A stretch of DNA of 64,000 nt, from positions 29,487,188-29,551,187 of the forward strand of contig OY829654.1 of NCBI GenBank assembly GCA_963691815.1. Reading direction: 5' to 3'. The translations under genes were made by a program, and so were the position numbers. Below are positions 1-12,018 of the stretch, piece by piece; position 1 is the first letter of the stretch; each line of letters begins with the position of its first letter. Under the pieces are notes generated by a model. That model was not told where the DNA came from, did not search any database, and was given only the letters and a program-made list of their open reading frames with translations. Origin of the DNA: Echiichthys vipera (lineage: Eukaryota > Chordata > Actinopteri > Perciformes > Trachinidae).

Positions 1-2599
1 AGAATAGGGAAGCGGTCATATGTTGCACGAATAAGGAAGCTGAGCCTTGCCTGCGAGATCTTCCAAAGGTCTGTCCAACTGATGTTTTGGTTGATGAATC
101 CTTCCCAAGTTGTACAGCTTCTTTGTCGGCCCTGTGACACTGCCTTGATCTTATAGCAATCTTCCTCCAACCTTGTCACCTCCACCACCACCACAATCTC
201 CTTCCTCTCTTTGCGGTTTGCCTTGGAACCAGAACCGTGGTGTTTCTCCCCACCCTAGGCCTGCCCCTCCTGCCTGTACTCTGCCGACAAACTCTTGATG
301 TTGCAGGCAACTGATGGCTTTGTCGACCTCCGTTTGGGCATTCCACTACGGTTCCACCATCTTGTTTGCAATCCTTACTCTCTTAACTCGAGAACGAGCC
401 TGGTGTTTTTCTGCTTGTAGACAAAACTGGTGGATTGGAGTGGAAGTTGGAGGGTGTTCCTTCCGAACAGGCCTGATTCAGAGAAGCATCGTGGCAACCA
501 CTTTCTGATGAATGAGTTGGCCTTTCCATCCATCTTACTTGTGGCGGATGAGGGGATTTCACTCATTTACAGCAGCCACATCACTCTTCTGTCACTCTTG
601 AGTATGAACTGGTAGCCCCAGACTTTGTACTTACCTAGGAGTTGGCTTCAGTTGATCTTTGCCAGGCCTTCTGAGAGCTGTTTCAACACGGTTCTCCCCA
701 TCTGTTTGTCCGAAAGTTCTGCAGTGTACTGCCTCCCAAGGCTTTTTATGGGTTGCTCAGAAAGGAGTGGAATTTCCTCTCCCCCTACGATGAAGGTGGT
801 GCTGTCAGTTTTGACTCCTCTTCTGAGAGACAGGCGCTGTGATTTTGAGGGCTTGATCCTCATTCGAGCCCACAACATCAGCCCATCCATCCTTTTCAGC
901 AGTCTTGATGTACATGCTGCAGTCTGAAGGACGCTTGTGACGTCGCCTATGTGGGGGTAGTCTCTTCCCAGCTGGGAATCTGATCCCTCTGATCATTTGT
1001 CTTGCACCAATGAGGATAACCTCAAATGCTGCCACAAACAAGATGGGAGAGATGGCACAGCCTATAGCGATGCCTACCTCCAACTGTTGCCATCCAGTGG
1101 TGAAATATTGGAGAGCAAAGCACATCTGCAGGTTGTTGAAGTAGGATGCAATCATGGTCTTGATGCAGGAGGGCATGTGAAAGAACTCTATGGTATAGTT
1201 GATCAGCTGGTGTGGGACTGATCCATATGGGTTTGCTAGATTGAGCTAGACGACATGGAGGTCAGTCTTCTCCTTTTTTTGCATTGTGGATCTGGTCCCA
1301 GATCATTGTGGAGTGCTCGACACACCCTGGGAAGCCTGGGACTCCTGCTTTCTGGCAGTTGGTGTCTATGTAGCCGTTTTCGAGTAGGTAGGTGGTCATC
1401 CTTTTGGCCAGCACGGGCAAAAAGACTAAATTTACTTCCACATTCAGCAGGGCGATGTTCCTAAACTGGCTGATGTCTTTGGAGTTTGCTTCCTTGAAAA
1501 TAAAGACCGCTACAGCTCTTTGCCATTCGGATGGTTGCTTTTTCCAGGCAGCTCTCATGAGGCACTATAGCAAATCTAGCACCTTAGGGCAGTCTTTATA
1601 TAGCTAGTAGGGGACTCCATTTGGGGCCTGGTGCTGTTTATGACCTTGCCATCCTCACGACCTGCCTAACTTCACTGAGCTTCGGGGCATGATGAACTCA
1701 GTATCTGGAGGTGCAGGCCAGTATTCCTAATGGGATGTTCTTTGCTGGATCACTGTATTGCTCTCTGACGTGCTGTTCCAGTTGCGCCCTGGTGGTTTAG
1801 AGCTTCCCACTCTTCTTCTCCTCCAGCAGTTGTCTGGCATGCCTAAAGGGGTCTTTGAAGAAGCTGACTTGTTTCTTTTGTTTCCGTTTGCTACGCTTGC
1901 GGATACATTCAGCTTGGCAGAACCCGGACAGCCTTTGGCTGCCTTCCTCTAGTTCTTGTGGAGTTGCCGGCACTTTTGGACTAGATGGTCAATTTCCTTT
2001 TTCCCTCCTTCCCTTCTCTCTTTGTGTGGTCTTCTGGTTGGAGGTCTCCTTGCCAAACCTGTCCTTGCAGACCTGGTTAAGGATGTCCCCAACCTGATTG
2101 AGCATGGTTTCCACACCTACTCACACTGTGTCGAGCATACGCCATACCTCTGCCTCACTTGACTTTGGCCATTTGAGTTTGCTCTTTCTAGTTGGATTCT
2201 TGGTCTCTGCTTTGGGCTCTGTTCTGTGTGAGTTGGTGGCGACTGAGTTTAGGAGCTCACATGGGGGGGTCATCCTTAACCAGTGGGCCTTCTTCCTCTG
2301 TGTTGTCTTTGCCTTCTGCAACATTGGGTCCATCGGCTCTGTAGTTTTCAACCTGGTTTTTTTTTTTTCGCCACCCCTGGTGGATTCACAACCCCCTGAA
2401 TGTGGTCACTTTCTCCCATCCGCATACACACTTTCAGAGGATCTTCTCCTCATTTCCTGGAGTTCTGGTGTTCGTCTCATTGTCTGTTTCTGTTGCTGTC
2501 GTTGCTGTGTTGTCTGTCCTGATAGACCCATCTTTCACCCCGCCTCTCTGAGGGCCTGCAGGTTGTATTCTCTTAGGATTCTTCGTAGTTATTGAATAT

Positions 2600-2600
<1 letters not shown>
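1..2600 (-). mobile_element. Decayed non-LTR retrotransposon (LINE), 3' end beyond the window edge
   Basis: Read on the minus strand, the region carries pieces of one reverse transcriptase in shifting frames. An N-terminal basic segment lies at 2351-2121. The RT core at 1558-1262 has SQFRNIALLNVE and a TTYLLENGYIDT-type segment. The next block, 1176-960, includes GWQQLEVGIAIGCAISPILF. The post-catalytic block at 890-648 has SLGRQYTAELSDKQMG, and the downstream region runs on to base 1 (ARLSFLIRATYD). The active-site box near 950, normally Y-x-DD, reads HIGD after a frameshift, so the RT is dead. The protein resembles a common fish LINE that I believe belongs to the restriction-like-endonuclease (R2/NeSL-like) group; the clade is uncertain because the endonuclease end lies outside. 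All plus-strand reading frames here are shadows. Confidence 0.8.
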
Positions 2601-4249
<1,649 letters not shown>

Positions 4250-4582
4250 CGTGTGGGCGTGTGAGCGTGTGGGTGTCTGTGTGTGTGTGTGTGTGTGTTT
4301 GGAGGCATGGGGCGCTGGGTACCTCAGGGGGGGGCGGGCTGTCTTCGGATAGCGCTATCAATGTGTGTGTTTATATATGTGTGTATGCATGTGTGTGTTT
4401 ATCCTTGGGACAGGCCCGCCATGGCTGGAACCCAACACAATGGGATGGGTATGGTTGCCAAGGTAACCCCATCAGCCCAAGCAACCGTGGCAACTGGTAG
4501 CTAAGTAACAGGAGCCCAGCAACAAAATAGAGAGAGTGGGGGGTTAGATATGTACCTTTGAAGGGATAAAATTATGGGCTGC

Positions 4583-4698
<116 letters not shown>

Positions 4699-4794
4699 GG
4701 GGGAAGGGAGGGGGGTTGTTAAGCTCAGGTTACATACACATTCTGGATGCAGAACATCAGAATTTTTCTTCCCTCTTTACAAAACAACTGATAA

Positions 4795-4890
4795 TATTTA
4801 TATTATTCTGGAAAAAGCTTTTGTCCAGAGCGATGTACAAATGTGGTGCAAGCCAAGTCACAGTAGATCAAGGAGAAGCAATGGATCAAT
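4795..4890. repeat. Fragment of a common fish interspersed repeat
   Basis: Contains the 'aaaagcttttgtccagagcg' type core followed by 'acagtagatcaaggagaa'. A second diverged copy with 'atttatttggcagacaca' and 'acagtaaatcaaggagaa' lies at 39140-39230. Confidence 0.5.
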
Positions 4891-5137
4891 AATAAGCGCC
4901 TCTCTCTTACCCAGTTTCACCTAACACCATTAGGGGAATTAACTAACGCATATAGTAGAGGTGGACCGTTTAATCGCTTTGGCCGATTAATCAGCGCCAT
5001 GAGGACATTTTACAAACTATTGGAATTGGCGGAACTTGGCTCCGATAGTGGCCGATGGCTGCAGTTTTTTCCACAGCACCATGGACTGCTGCTTCCCTGC
5101 TTGCTGTCTCTCTGAACACTGAGGGGCAGGGCTGCTC

Positions 5138-5139
<2 letters not shown>

Positions 5140-5206
<67 letters not shown>
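5140..5206. repeat. (CA)n microsatellite
   Basis: About 33 CA units. The sequence just before it (4965-5130) has a 'ttaatcgctttggccgattaatc' style inverted motif typical of hAT-derived fish repeats, but no element boundaries could be set. Confidence 0.95.
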
Positions 5207-5209
<3 letters not shown>

Positions 5210-6012
5210 GAGCACATGAGAGAGAGAGGGACGGGGCAGCAGAGAGAGGAGAGAAGTGATCCAGGTGGAGACAATGACCCGTGTTATTGTAGGTGCAATA
5301 AAACTTTCATCAGTTGAAAGTCAACAAACATAACCTCCTTGGCAGAGGCAATAAGTAGCACTTGTTCTGCAAGCATAAACGTGCTTCATATTTCAGAAGA
5401 AACAGCGACATTTCCACCGGCACGTTTTACATGACCACAGTGCTTGTTAAGCTAACAATTAACAGGCCACGCTACAACGATAGTCGTTTGAACATTTATT
5501 GAAATGTGAATATTGATTGTCGGCTGAATGGATTCGGTTGAGATGTGGGAGGAATGTGATGAGACTGGTTGCTCTGGTCCGGGAGGAAGATTGAGAGTGC
5601 GGGTGACTCGAGACTCTGTGTGGGGGTCCCATCTCAATTTTTAGACCCACAAAAATGTTCCCGTGAAATTGTGGCGGTTTTTAAATGTTGAGGTTTGATT
5701 CAAATCAGATCTGCTGCAGCCTAACGTTGCGGGTTGTCGGAGCATTAGATTCGTAATCTGTATCGAAATATGACGTACCTTGTCCTTGGACACATGTCTA
5801 GAGAAAACCCCTTAGGGAAAAGAAAACCTTATAAAAGAATCCCACATCCCAGTCTGACGGACATGCGATGGATGTTACTATTAGAGTATTACGAATTGAT
5901 GGCTTAAGCCTGAAAGACGATATTTTGGCGGTTGTCATGAAAAGTAGGGGGAAGTCTGCACACTTGATACGTGTAGGCTTCTGTAGACCAGTTTGTTTGA
6001 ACCCCTGAAGAA

Positions 6013-6535
6013 TTACGGTAAAATTGTGCTGATTTGGGTGTGGGCTTGACGGAGGTCTTGAAGATTATTACGTATGTATGAGTGGTATGCCTGAGACAAC
6101 CAGCGGCCTAGAACCTGGACGGTTTTTTTCAAAATGCCCTATCTGGCTGCCTTGGATGCTGCACCGATGTGGAATGAAAGACCTTGAGTAGTGTTCTGAA
6201 GAGATGCCTGGCTGGGCGAGGAACCAGAATTGGGTGACCATTTTTCTGGATTCTGTAAGGAAGAGCAGTTAGTGTTGTGATGCTTTGGCAGCGTACGTGG
6301 AGTATGGTATTTGATAAGAAGCTCATAATGGCTCAGATAGGAGTTGAGGCGGAAGAGGTAAATAGGGTAGGGAAATGCCAAGGTGATCTGTTTTACTTCT
6401 CTGGATCGTCAATATGAGTGAGTCGGAGTAGTGCATAACGAGGTTGGATAGTCTGGGGTGATATGAAGGGGCAAATTCAGAGCACCTCAGGAAGCCGAAA
6501 AAGGCAAGCAGAAACATGGACTGCGGCGTTTTGCT
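6013..6535 (-). pseudogene. Tyrosine recombinase C-terminal domain of the DIRS-like element
   Basis: Minus-strand frames give LAFFGFLRCSEFAPS (first catalytic Arg region) and LTIQRSKTDH. They continue with LSFHIGAASKAAR and then VLGRWLSQAYHSYIR with the nucleophile-type Tyr, ending at a stop near 6013. In this family the third box is normally H-S-F-R; here the His position reads Leu and the Arg position reads His, so strand-transfer chemistry should be lost. Frames shift and a stop interrupts the domain. The order and spacing match fish DIRS/Ngaro recombinases. Confidence 0.75.
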
Positions 6536-6741
6536 GCGATAGCTGGTTCCTGTTTTCTTAAGCCCTTTATGAGCATTTTGATGTGGAAATGAAAGGTTTA
6601 AGAATGAGGGAGGCCGGAGGTCAATTTCTTCATTTAATTGATCCCTGCCAAGTGGTTCTGAATGGTAGAGAACCTGATTCTTTAACGGTGTGAGTGTGGG
6701 TCATGAAATTGCCTATAGACATGAGTTCTAAGCTGGGAAAG

Positions 6742-7045
6742 TACCGTGGCCCTGAGGGGCAAATGACAACGACAAATTCAAAATTACAACGACAAATTCA
6801 AAATTACAATGACAAATTCAAAATTACAATGACAAATTCAAAATTACAATGACAGATTCAAAATTACAATGACAAATTCAAAATTACAATGACAAATTCA
6901 AAATTACAATGACAAATTCAAAATTACAACGACAACTTCAAAATTACAACGACAAATTCAAAATTACAATAACATTAACTTCTACCGGAAAGGGTAGGGC
7001 CCATCTCGCAGAGGATGGACCCTCCTGATTGGACAGACGGACAGA
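6742..7045 (+). repeat. Left terminal inverted repeat with about ten 20-bp subterminal repeats
   Basis: A terminal 27-bp box is followed by about ten copies of a 20-bp unit (gacaaattcaaaattacaa type) to about 6969. An 80-bp unique block follows that is repeated almost exactly at the other end. The unique block contains CCGGAA near 6985 and ATTGG (inverted CCAAT) near 7028, just upstream of the transposase ATG at 7094. It probably serves as the promoter. Confidence 0.92.
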
Positions 7046-7093
7046 ACAGGAAGAAGAGAAGGAAAAACACGGAAATGCGGCTATTTTAAAAAC

Positions 7094-9075
7094 ATGAATA
7101 CTTCTGAAGATACTTTGGCTATTATTAGGAATTATTTCGATGCAGGGCATACATACGATGTGATAGTTGATATGTTGTCAACCAATCACAATATCAGGAT
7201 GAGTATACGCACTCTGAAGTCACGTTTGAGAGAAGCAGGGTTGTACAGAAGGAGCAACTATTCACAACTGGATGAGGTGAGACGTGCCGTCCTTACAGAG
7301 CTGCGTGGACCAGGGCAGCTATTCCGATATCGGACTATGTGGCAAGTACTCCAGCAAAAACACAAGCTACGTGTTAAACGACACACAGTGATGAGATTGC
7401 TGAAGCAACTTAATCCACAAGGAATGGATGCAAGAACACGCCGGAGGTTTGTGAGGCGAACGTATCATTCCATGGGTCCAAACTACATATGGCATGTAGA
7501 TGGATACGATAAGCTGAAACCCTTTGGCTTGGCACTCTCAGGATGTATAGACGGGTTTTCAAGAAGGATCATGTGGCTTGTTTGTGGGGCTACAAACAAC
7601 AACCCATCGGTCATCGCCCACAACTATATTAATTGTGTCAAGAGTGTTGGTGTGGTCCCTATGAGACTGAGGACAGACCATGGAACCGAAAATGGCACCA
7701 TGGCTGCCATACAGTGTACCCTCAGAGACGAGCATACGGACTACTATGCAGGCTCGTTGGGCCACAGTTATGGATCATCCGTTGGGAATCAACGTATCGA
7801 GGCGTGGTGGTCCATTCTGAGAATAGGAAGGTAAATGAACCACTATTACGGCTCTAACCGCATAAAAGTATAATTATGCATCTGCCTAAAAGGGATTTCA
7901 GTCAAATAAAAATGTATTTCAGCAGGTAAAACAGACTGGGTGGGCTCTAATCTGTCCCGTATAAATATAAAAAAGTATATGCTGTAATCACGTATATGTC
8001 ATGACTGATCACGCTATGAATTGCAAATGCGACTGAATTATGTAAGACATTTAAGTTTTAAAAAGACCTGTATTTGCTGTTACTATTTGCTGTTATCACG
8101 GATAAATAGTTATGCATATTTGCACATTATGATCCTGATAGAAACAGCTGTCCATATTAAACTGGGCGATGTAGCAGGCTCTGTCCGTAGACAGAAACCA
8201 TTTTCTAAGCAGAACACATAATTAAAGTCAGAGTACGGTCATAGCCAAATGAACAGACCGCATAGAAATAGCTTCGTGTTGTGTTAATTATTTTCTGTTC
8301 GAGAGCGAACCCTTTCCTTGTGTTTCAGGTAGACTGATTAACAGGTGCTGCAGTCATATCTACTCATGCATTATGGAGGAGCCATGCAGTGCCTTTCCAC
8401 CTATTTAGTTTACTGATATTGACAGCAGCACTATTATGCTTTTTATAGTAGCTTACTTGTAGCTGTTCAATACTCATAATCTTTTCCTCTTGTGTAAAAT
8501 AAGTAGCCTAACTTTGAATTGTATTCCTAGGTCTCAATTTTGGATGGACCTGTTTGGAGATCTGAGACACTCTGGAGCCTTTAATGGCAGCCATGAACAT
8601 CAGCACTTACTGAGATTCTGCTTCAGTGATGTTCTGCAAAAGACCTGGATGAGTGCACGGACCTCTGGAATAAGCACAGGATTAGACCCTCCAGACTTGC
8701 ATCATGTCCTGGGGGAATACCTGACGAACTCTATCTCTTGCCTCACAGGTAAATCCACATTAACTGACAATGAATTGACTATATCTATTCCTACAAAAAT
8801 GCATATTGTATTGCAACACAATCTGGAAATACATTTTGCCTTTATGATGAATTATGTCACTTTGCAGGTTTGGTTCAAGGGACTGTGGATTGGCCATTGA
8901 AGACAGGGAATTGGATACATTTCCTGAGTCAAGGCAAACTCTTCATACATGCAGTGATGCAGACATCCAGGATTATCTTCAACAGACTGTTGAGCAAAGT
9001 GGATTACAGCAGCCACATGATTGGGAGTCAGCCTCCGAACTATTTATCACTTTGAAAGAAATAGCTGGCCTATAA
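7094..9075 (+). CDS. IS3-like DDE transposase (integrase fold), three exons, one frameshift
   Basis: Exon 1 is 7094-7830, exon 2 8531-8748 and exon 3 8868-9075, with introns 7831-8530 and 8749-8867, all GT-AG. Residues 1-60 form an N-terminal helix-turn-helix. Residues 65-105 look like the second IS3-type helical domain (YRTMWQVLQQKH). The catalytic core follows: WHVDGYD (D136), LRTDHGTENG (D195) and NQRIEAWWS (E236), with 40 residues between the last two acidic positions. Exon 2 encodes FWMDLFGDL and WNKHRIRPSR; exon 3 ends at TAA 9073-9075. Exon 2 is one base short of keeping frame: the run of A at 8638-8641 must lose or gain a base to link CFSDVLQ to the DLWNKHRIR block and match exon 3's phase. 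The copy therefore looks disabled unless this is a sequencing error. A plus-strand AATAAA lies at 9421. Confidence 0.85.
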
Positions 9076-9388
9076 ATATGCACTACTACAGCCAACTCTT
9101 AAAGGTCAGGCAAGGTCTAGGGTTTTGTTGATTTTGCATACTTTTGTAAATTCCCCTTTAAAGCGTTCTTTCATACAACATACGACCCAAGTGTTTATAT
9201 GGAAATTTTAAGAACAAACTTAGCTTTATGCATAGTGAGGCCCAAATTTGTCCTAGAGCAATGTGTAAAGAGAGTATTAGGCCCAAATGCTGAAAATGGA
9301 ATTCCACTTTTTCAAATTCTTCATATCTCTTTTGAAAACATACCTTTACTCATGTGGACAAACTGTTTTGAAAACATTGTCAAATTTG

Positions 9389-9426
9389 TTTATTTTTCAT
9401 TTAACCAAGTAATGAACAGCAATAAA
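9389..9426. terminator. Overlapping convergent poly(A) signals
   Basis: AATAAA for the transposase lies at 9421-9426 on the plus strand. AATAAA for the HECT gene reads on the minus strand at 9394-9389. Because each signal lies past the other gene's signal, the two mature 3' ends would overlap by some tens of bases. Confidence 0.5.
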
Positions 9427-9506
9427 AAATAAGTTGAACTGAACCGAGCATGCACTCTTTAATCTTTATCAGCTGCATTTTTGCAGACTGGACAAAAATC
9501 CAGACG

Positions 9507-11976
9507 TTAAATACACCCAAAGCCTGGAGAGTTCTGTAAGCCAAACTCCATGCTTATCTTAAATACAGTGTACGTCTCAAGGAGAGGGAGCTTTGGTGTA
9601 TTTGCACAAGTGTTTGCCATAGGGAATGGCAAATTTGTTAAGAACTCGATGCATGGTAGTGGTGTTATTCCAGCAGGTGGAAGTGATGTGAGCCCTGTAG
9701 CAAACATCAGTACATCCTCTAGGGACACAGCAGTTGCGTTTTCTGAAAGGGAAAAGTCAACATTGTTTTAGTGTCTTCATCATCTAACAAGTAAATGAAG
9801 TAAAATTTTTACAAACACCATATAAAGAAGCCATAACAAACCTTCACAATCAAGAAGAAAATCTGCCCAAAATCCAAGTGCTTTGCATTCTTTCTGGCGG
9901 TTGTTACTTCCTGCTGGACTGAGGTGTGGTTTAAACAAGCTTTCCATGTCTGCAGCTGTCAGGTTCTTCTGAGAGTGGCACAAAAGTGGGGCCAATACAC
10001 AAGGATGCTGCTGGAGTGCGGTCAGAAAGTGTAGACTTGCAAGTCCTTCTTTGAAACTATTAGGGACAATGATCATATAACAGAAGGTTTCAGTTACTAT
10101 GCTAATTACACCAGAGTCTAACACTCAAACAAACTTTTCACTAAACCCGCTTTACCATTTGTGAATGTCACACAATCTTATCTGTAGCCACTTTTAAAAC
10201 ATTCAAGTGATAAATCATGGGACTGGAAAGCATGTGGTTGTTAAACATGAGATTGAAATATGTTTGATGAATGGAGAAAGAGAATGAGTCTTTACAAGTA
10301 TTACCTTTGAATAACACTCTGGTTTCTGTGTAGAATATACCATTTTAAGTATTCCTCCACAAGAGTTTGCTTGTCCTCAGAAGACTTCACATGTAAGAAG
10401 CATCCAGCAGTCTGGAACATGGAGCTGTTTTGCAAAAGTAAATTTTGCAGAGATTCCACTGAGTCTGTTTCCTGGACCTGTTAAAAAGACTTTGTAAGAC
10501 TTACCAAAACCCATCCCTGATAGGTTAAGGATCTTGCAATGGTCAAGCAAATGGTAAACCACTCAAACAAATCATGGATCAAACAATTTTTTACTTAAAT
10601 GTTCTCATACTGATAGAAGTGGAGATCTGAACATTCCGATCATCTGTTTATTTCACTATAACCTCACTCTAAATTAAATACTGGTTTCTCTTAGTTAACT
10701 CATTCCTTGAATCATGGTCACTTCATACCTGATGCAGAACTCTCCCTATCTCCTCATCTGTTATATCTCCGAGAGTGGCGCTGAAACTGGGATTCCCTAC
10801 AATGTGGTTAACAAGGTCCTTTGACAGGAAATGTGGTGCTGGTCCCCCGTGTACTATAGACACAGCAATGATCTTTCCTGCCAGGACATATTCATTTTCC
10901 CTGACAGCTGTCAATCAGAGTACAGAAAAAGTACAGTTAATTGGCATATTTATCTGCTAAGAGCGACTTTCTGTTAGAGTCAGGCAGGTGGTGACCCAGA
11001 TGACATGAACCCTTTATTTTCATTCAGGCCTTTTTTTTTATAAAAGATTATATGTATGGCCAGGAAGTTTAACAAGACTAAAGGGGTTGTGTACAGTGTC
11101 AACCCTTATATTAAAGTGCTTAAATTTGGCAGAAAGTGGGACTTAATGTACAACAAAAATAATGCATTTATCAAAATATATTCACACTTTCACACACAAA
11201 ATACATAAACTGTCATGAAAAAAAAGACACCTGTAGCGTTGTTCACCAGGTAACGGCTTTGTGGAGGTCCGTCAAAGATGGCGCGATGCTTCAGATCATT
11301 CATGAGAAGTGTGAGGAATTCCCGTCTGGGTCCTCCAGTATCTATGCCTTCTTCAGGGTAGCCAGCATCATCACTAAACTTAACGAACATGTCACTTGCC
11401 TCTGAGTAGGTGCAACGCTGAAAACCTCGGACAGCACCATCCCATACATTAGATCTGGACACGTTGAATCTGCTGACTTTCTTGTGGTCAATGGGAAGCG
11501 CCAAATTTGCAATTATTTCAGGTGCACTTGTATGCCTAGAACAAAAAGTAGAAGTTACTTTGTAAAATTTTGTAGCTTATTAGCTGAACACAAATTGGAT
11601 CAATCATCCCTTCCATTAAATATTCATAAATTGTACTGATAACACTTGATCATGATTCCTAGGGCACTCTCAAGGCAGTTAATAAAACAACATCTACTTC
11701 TAATACATTCAAATGGAGTTCCTTATAGAAAGACATCTCTCTACTGGACCTAGCACAAACTGTTTTTCTTGCTACAGTAACTGAGATTGTTTTTTCACCC
11801 TTCTTAATACAGTGACATTTATTTGTTTAATAAGTACTCGCACTCTGTTCAAGTCTATTCTCCATTCTACAAAGATACAGGATGATGGATAATACCCTAA
11901 TAATTTACTCATGACTCACACAGGTTCATTAGAAGATGCCTCATTTGTTTCTTTGACAGTTAGAACTTCATCTATG

Positions 11977-12018
<42 letters not shown>

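Noticed and set aside
2098..2595. 165-codon plus-strand frame with a signal-like hydrophobic start
   Set aside because: Antisense shadow of the minus-strand LINE.
8490..8900. A separate 136-codon gene between the transposase exons
   Set aside because: Its first half is transposase exon 2 and its second half is the wrong frame after the A-run frameshift.
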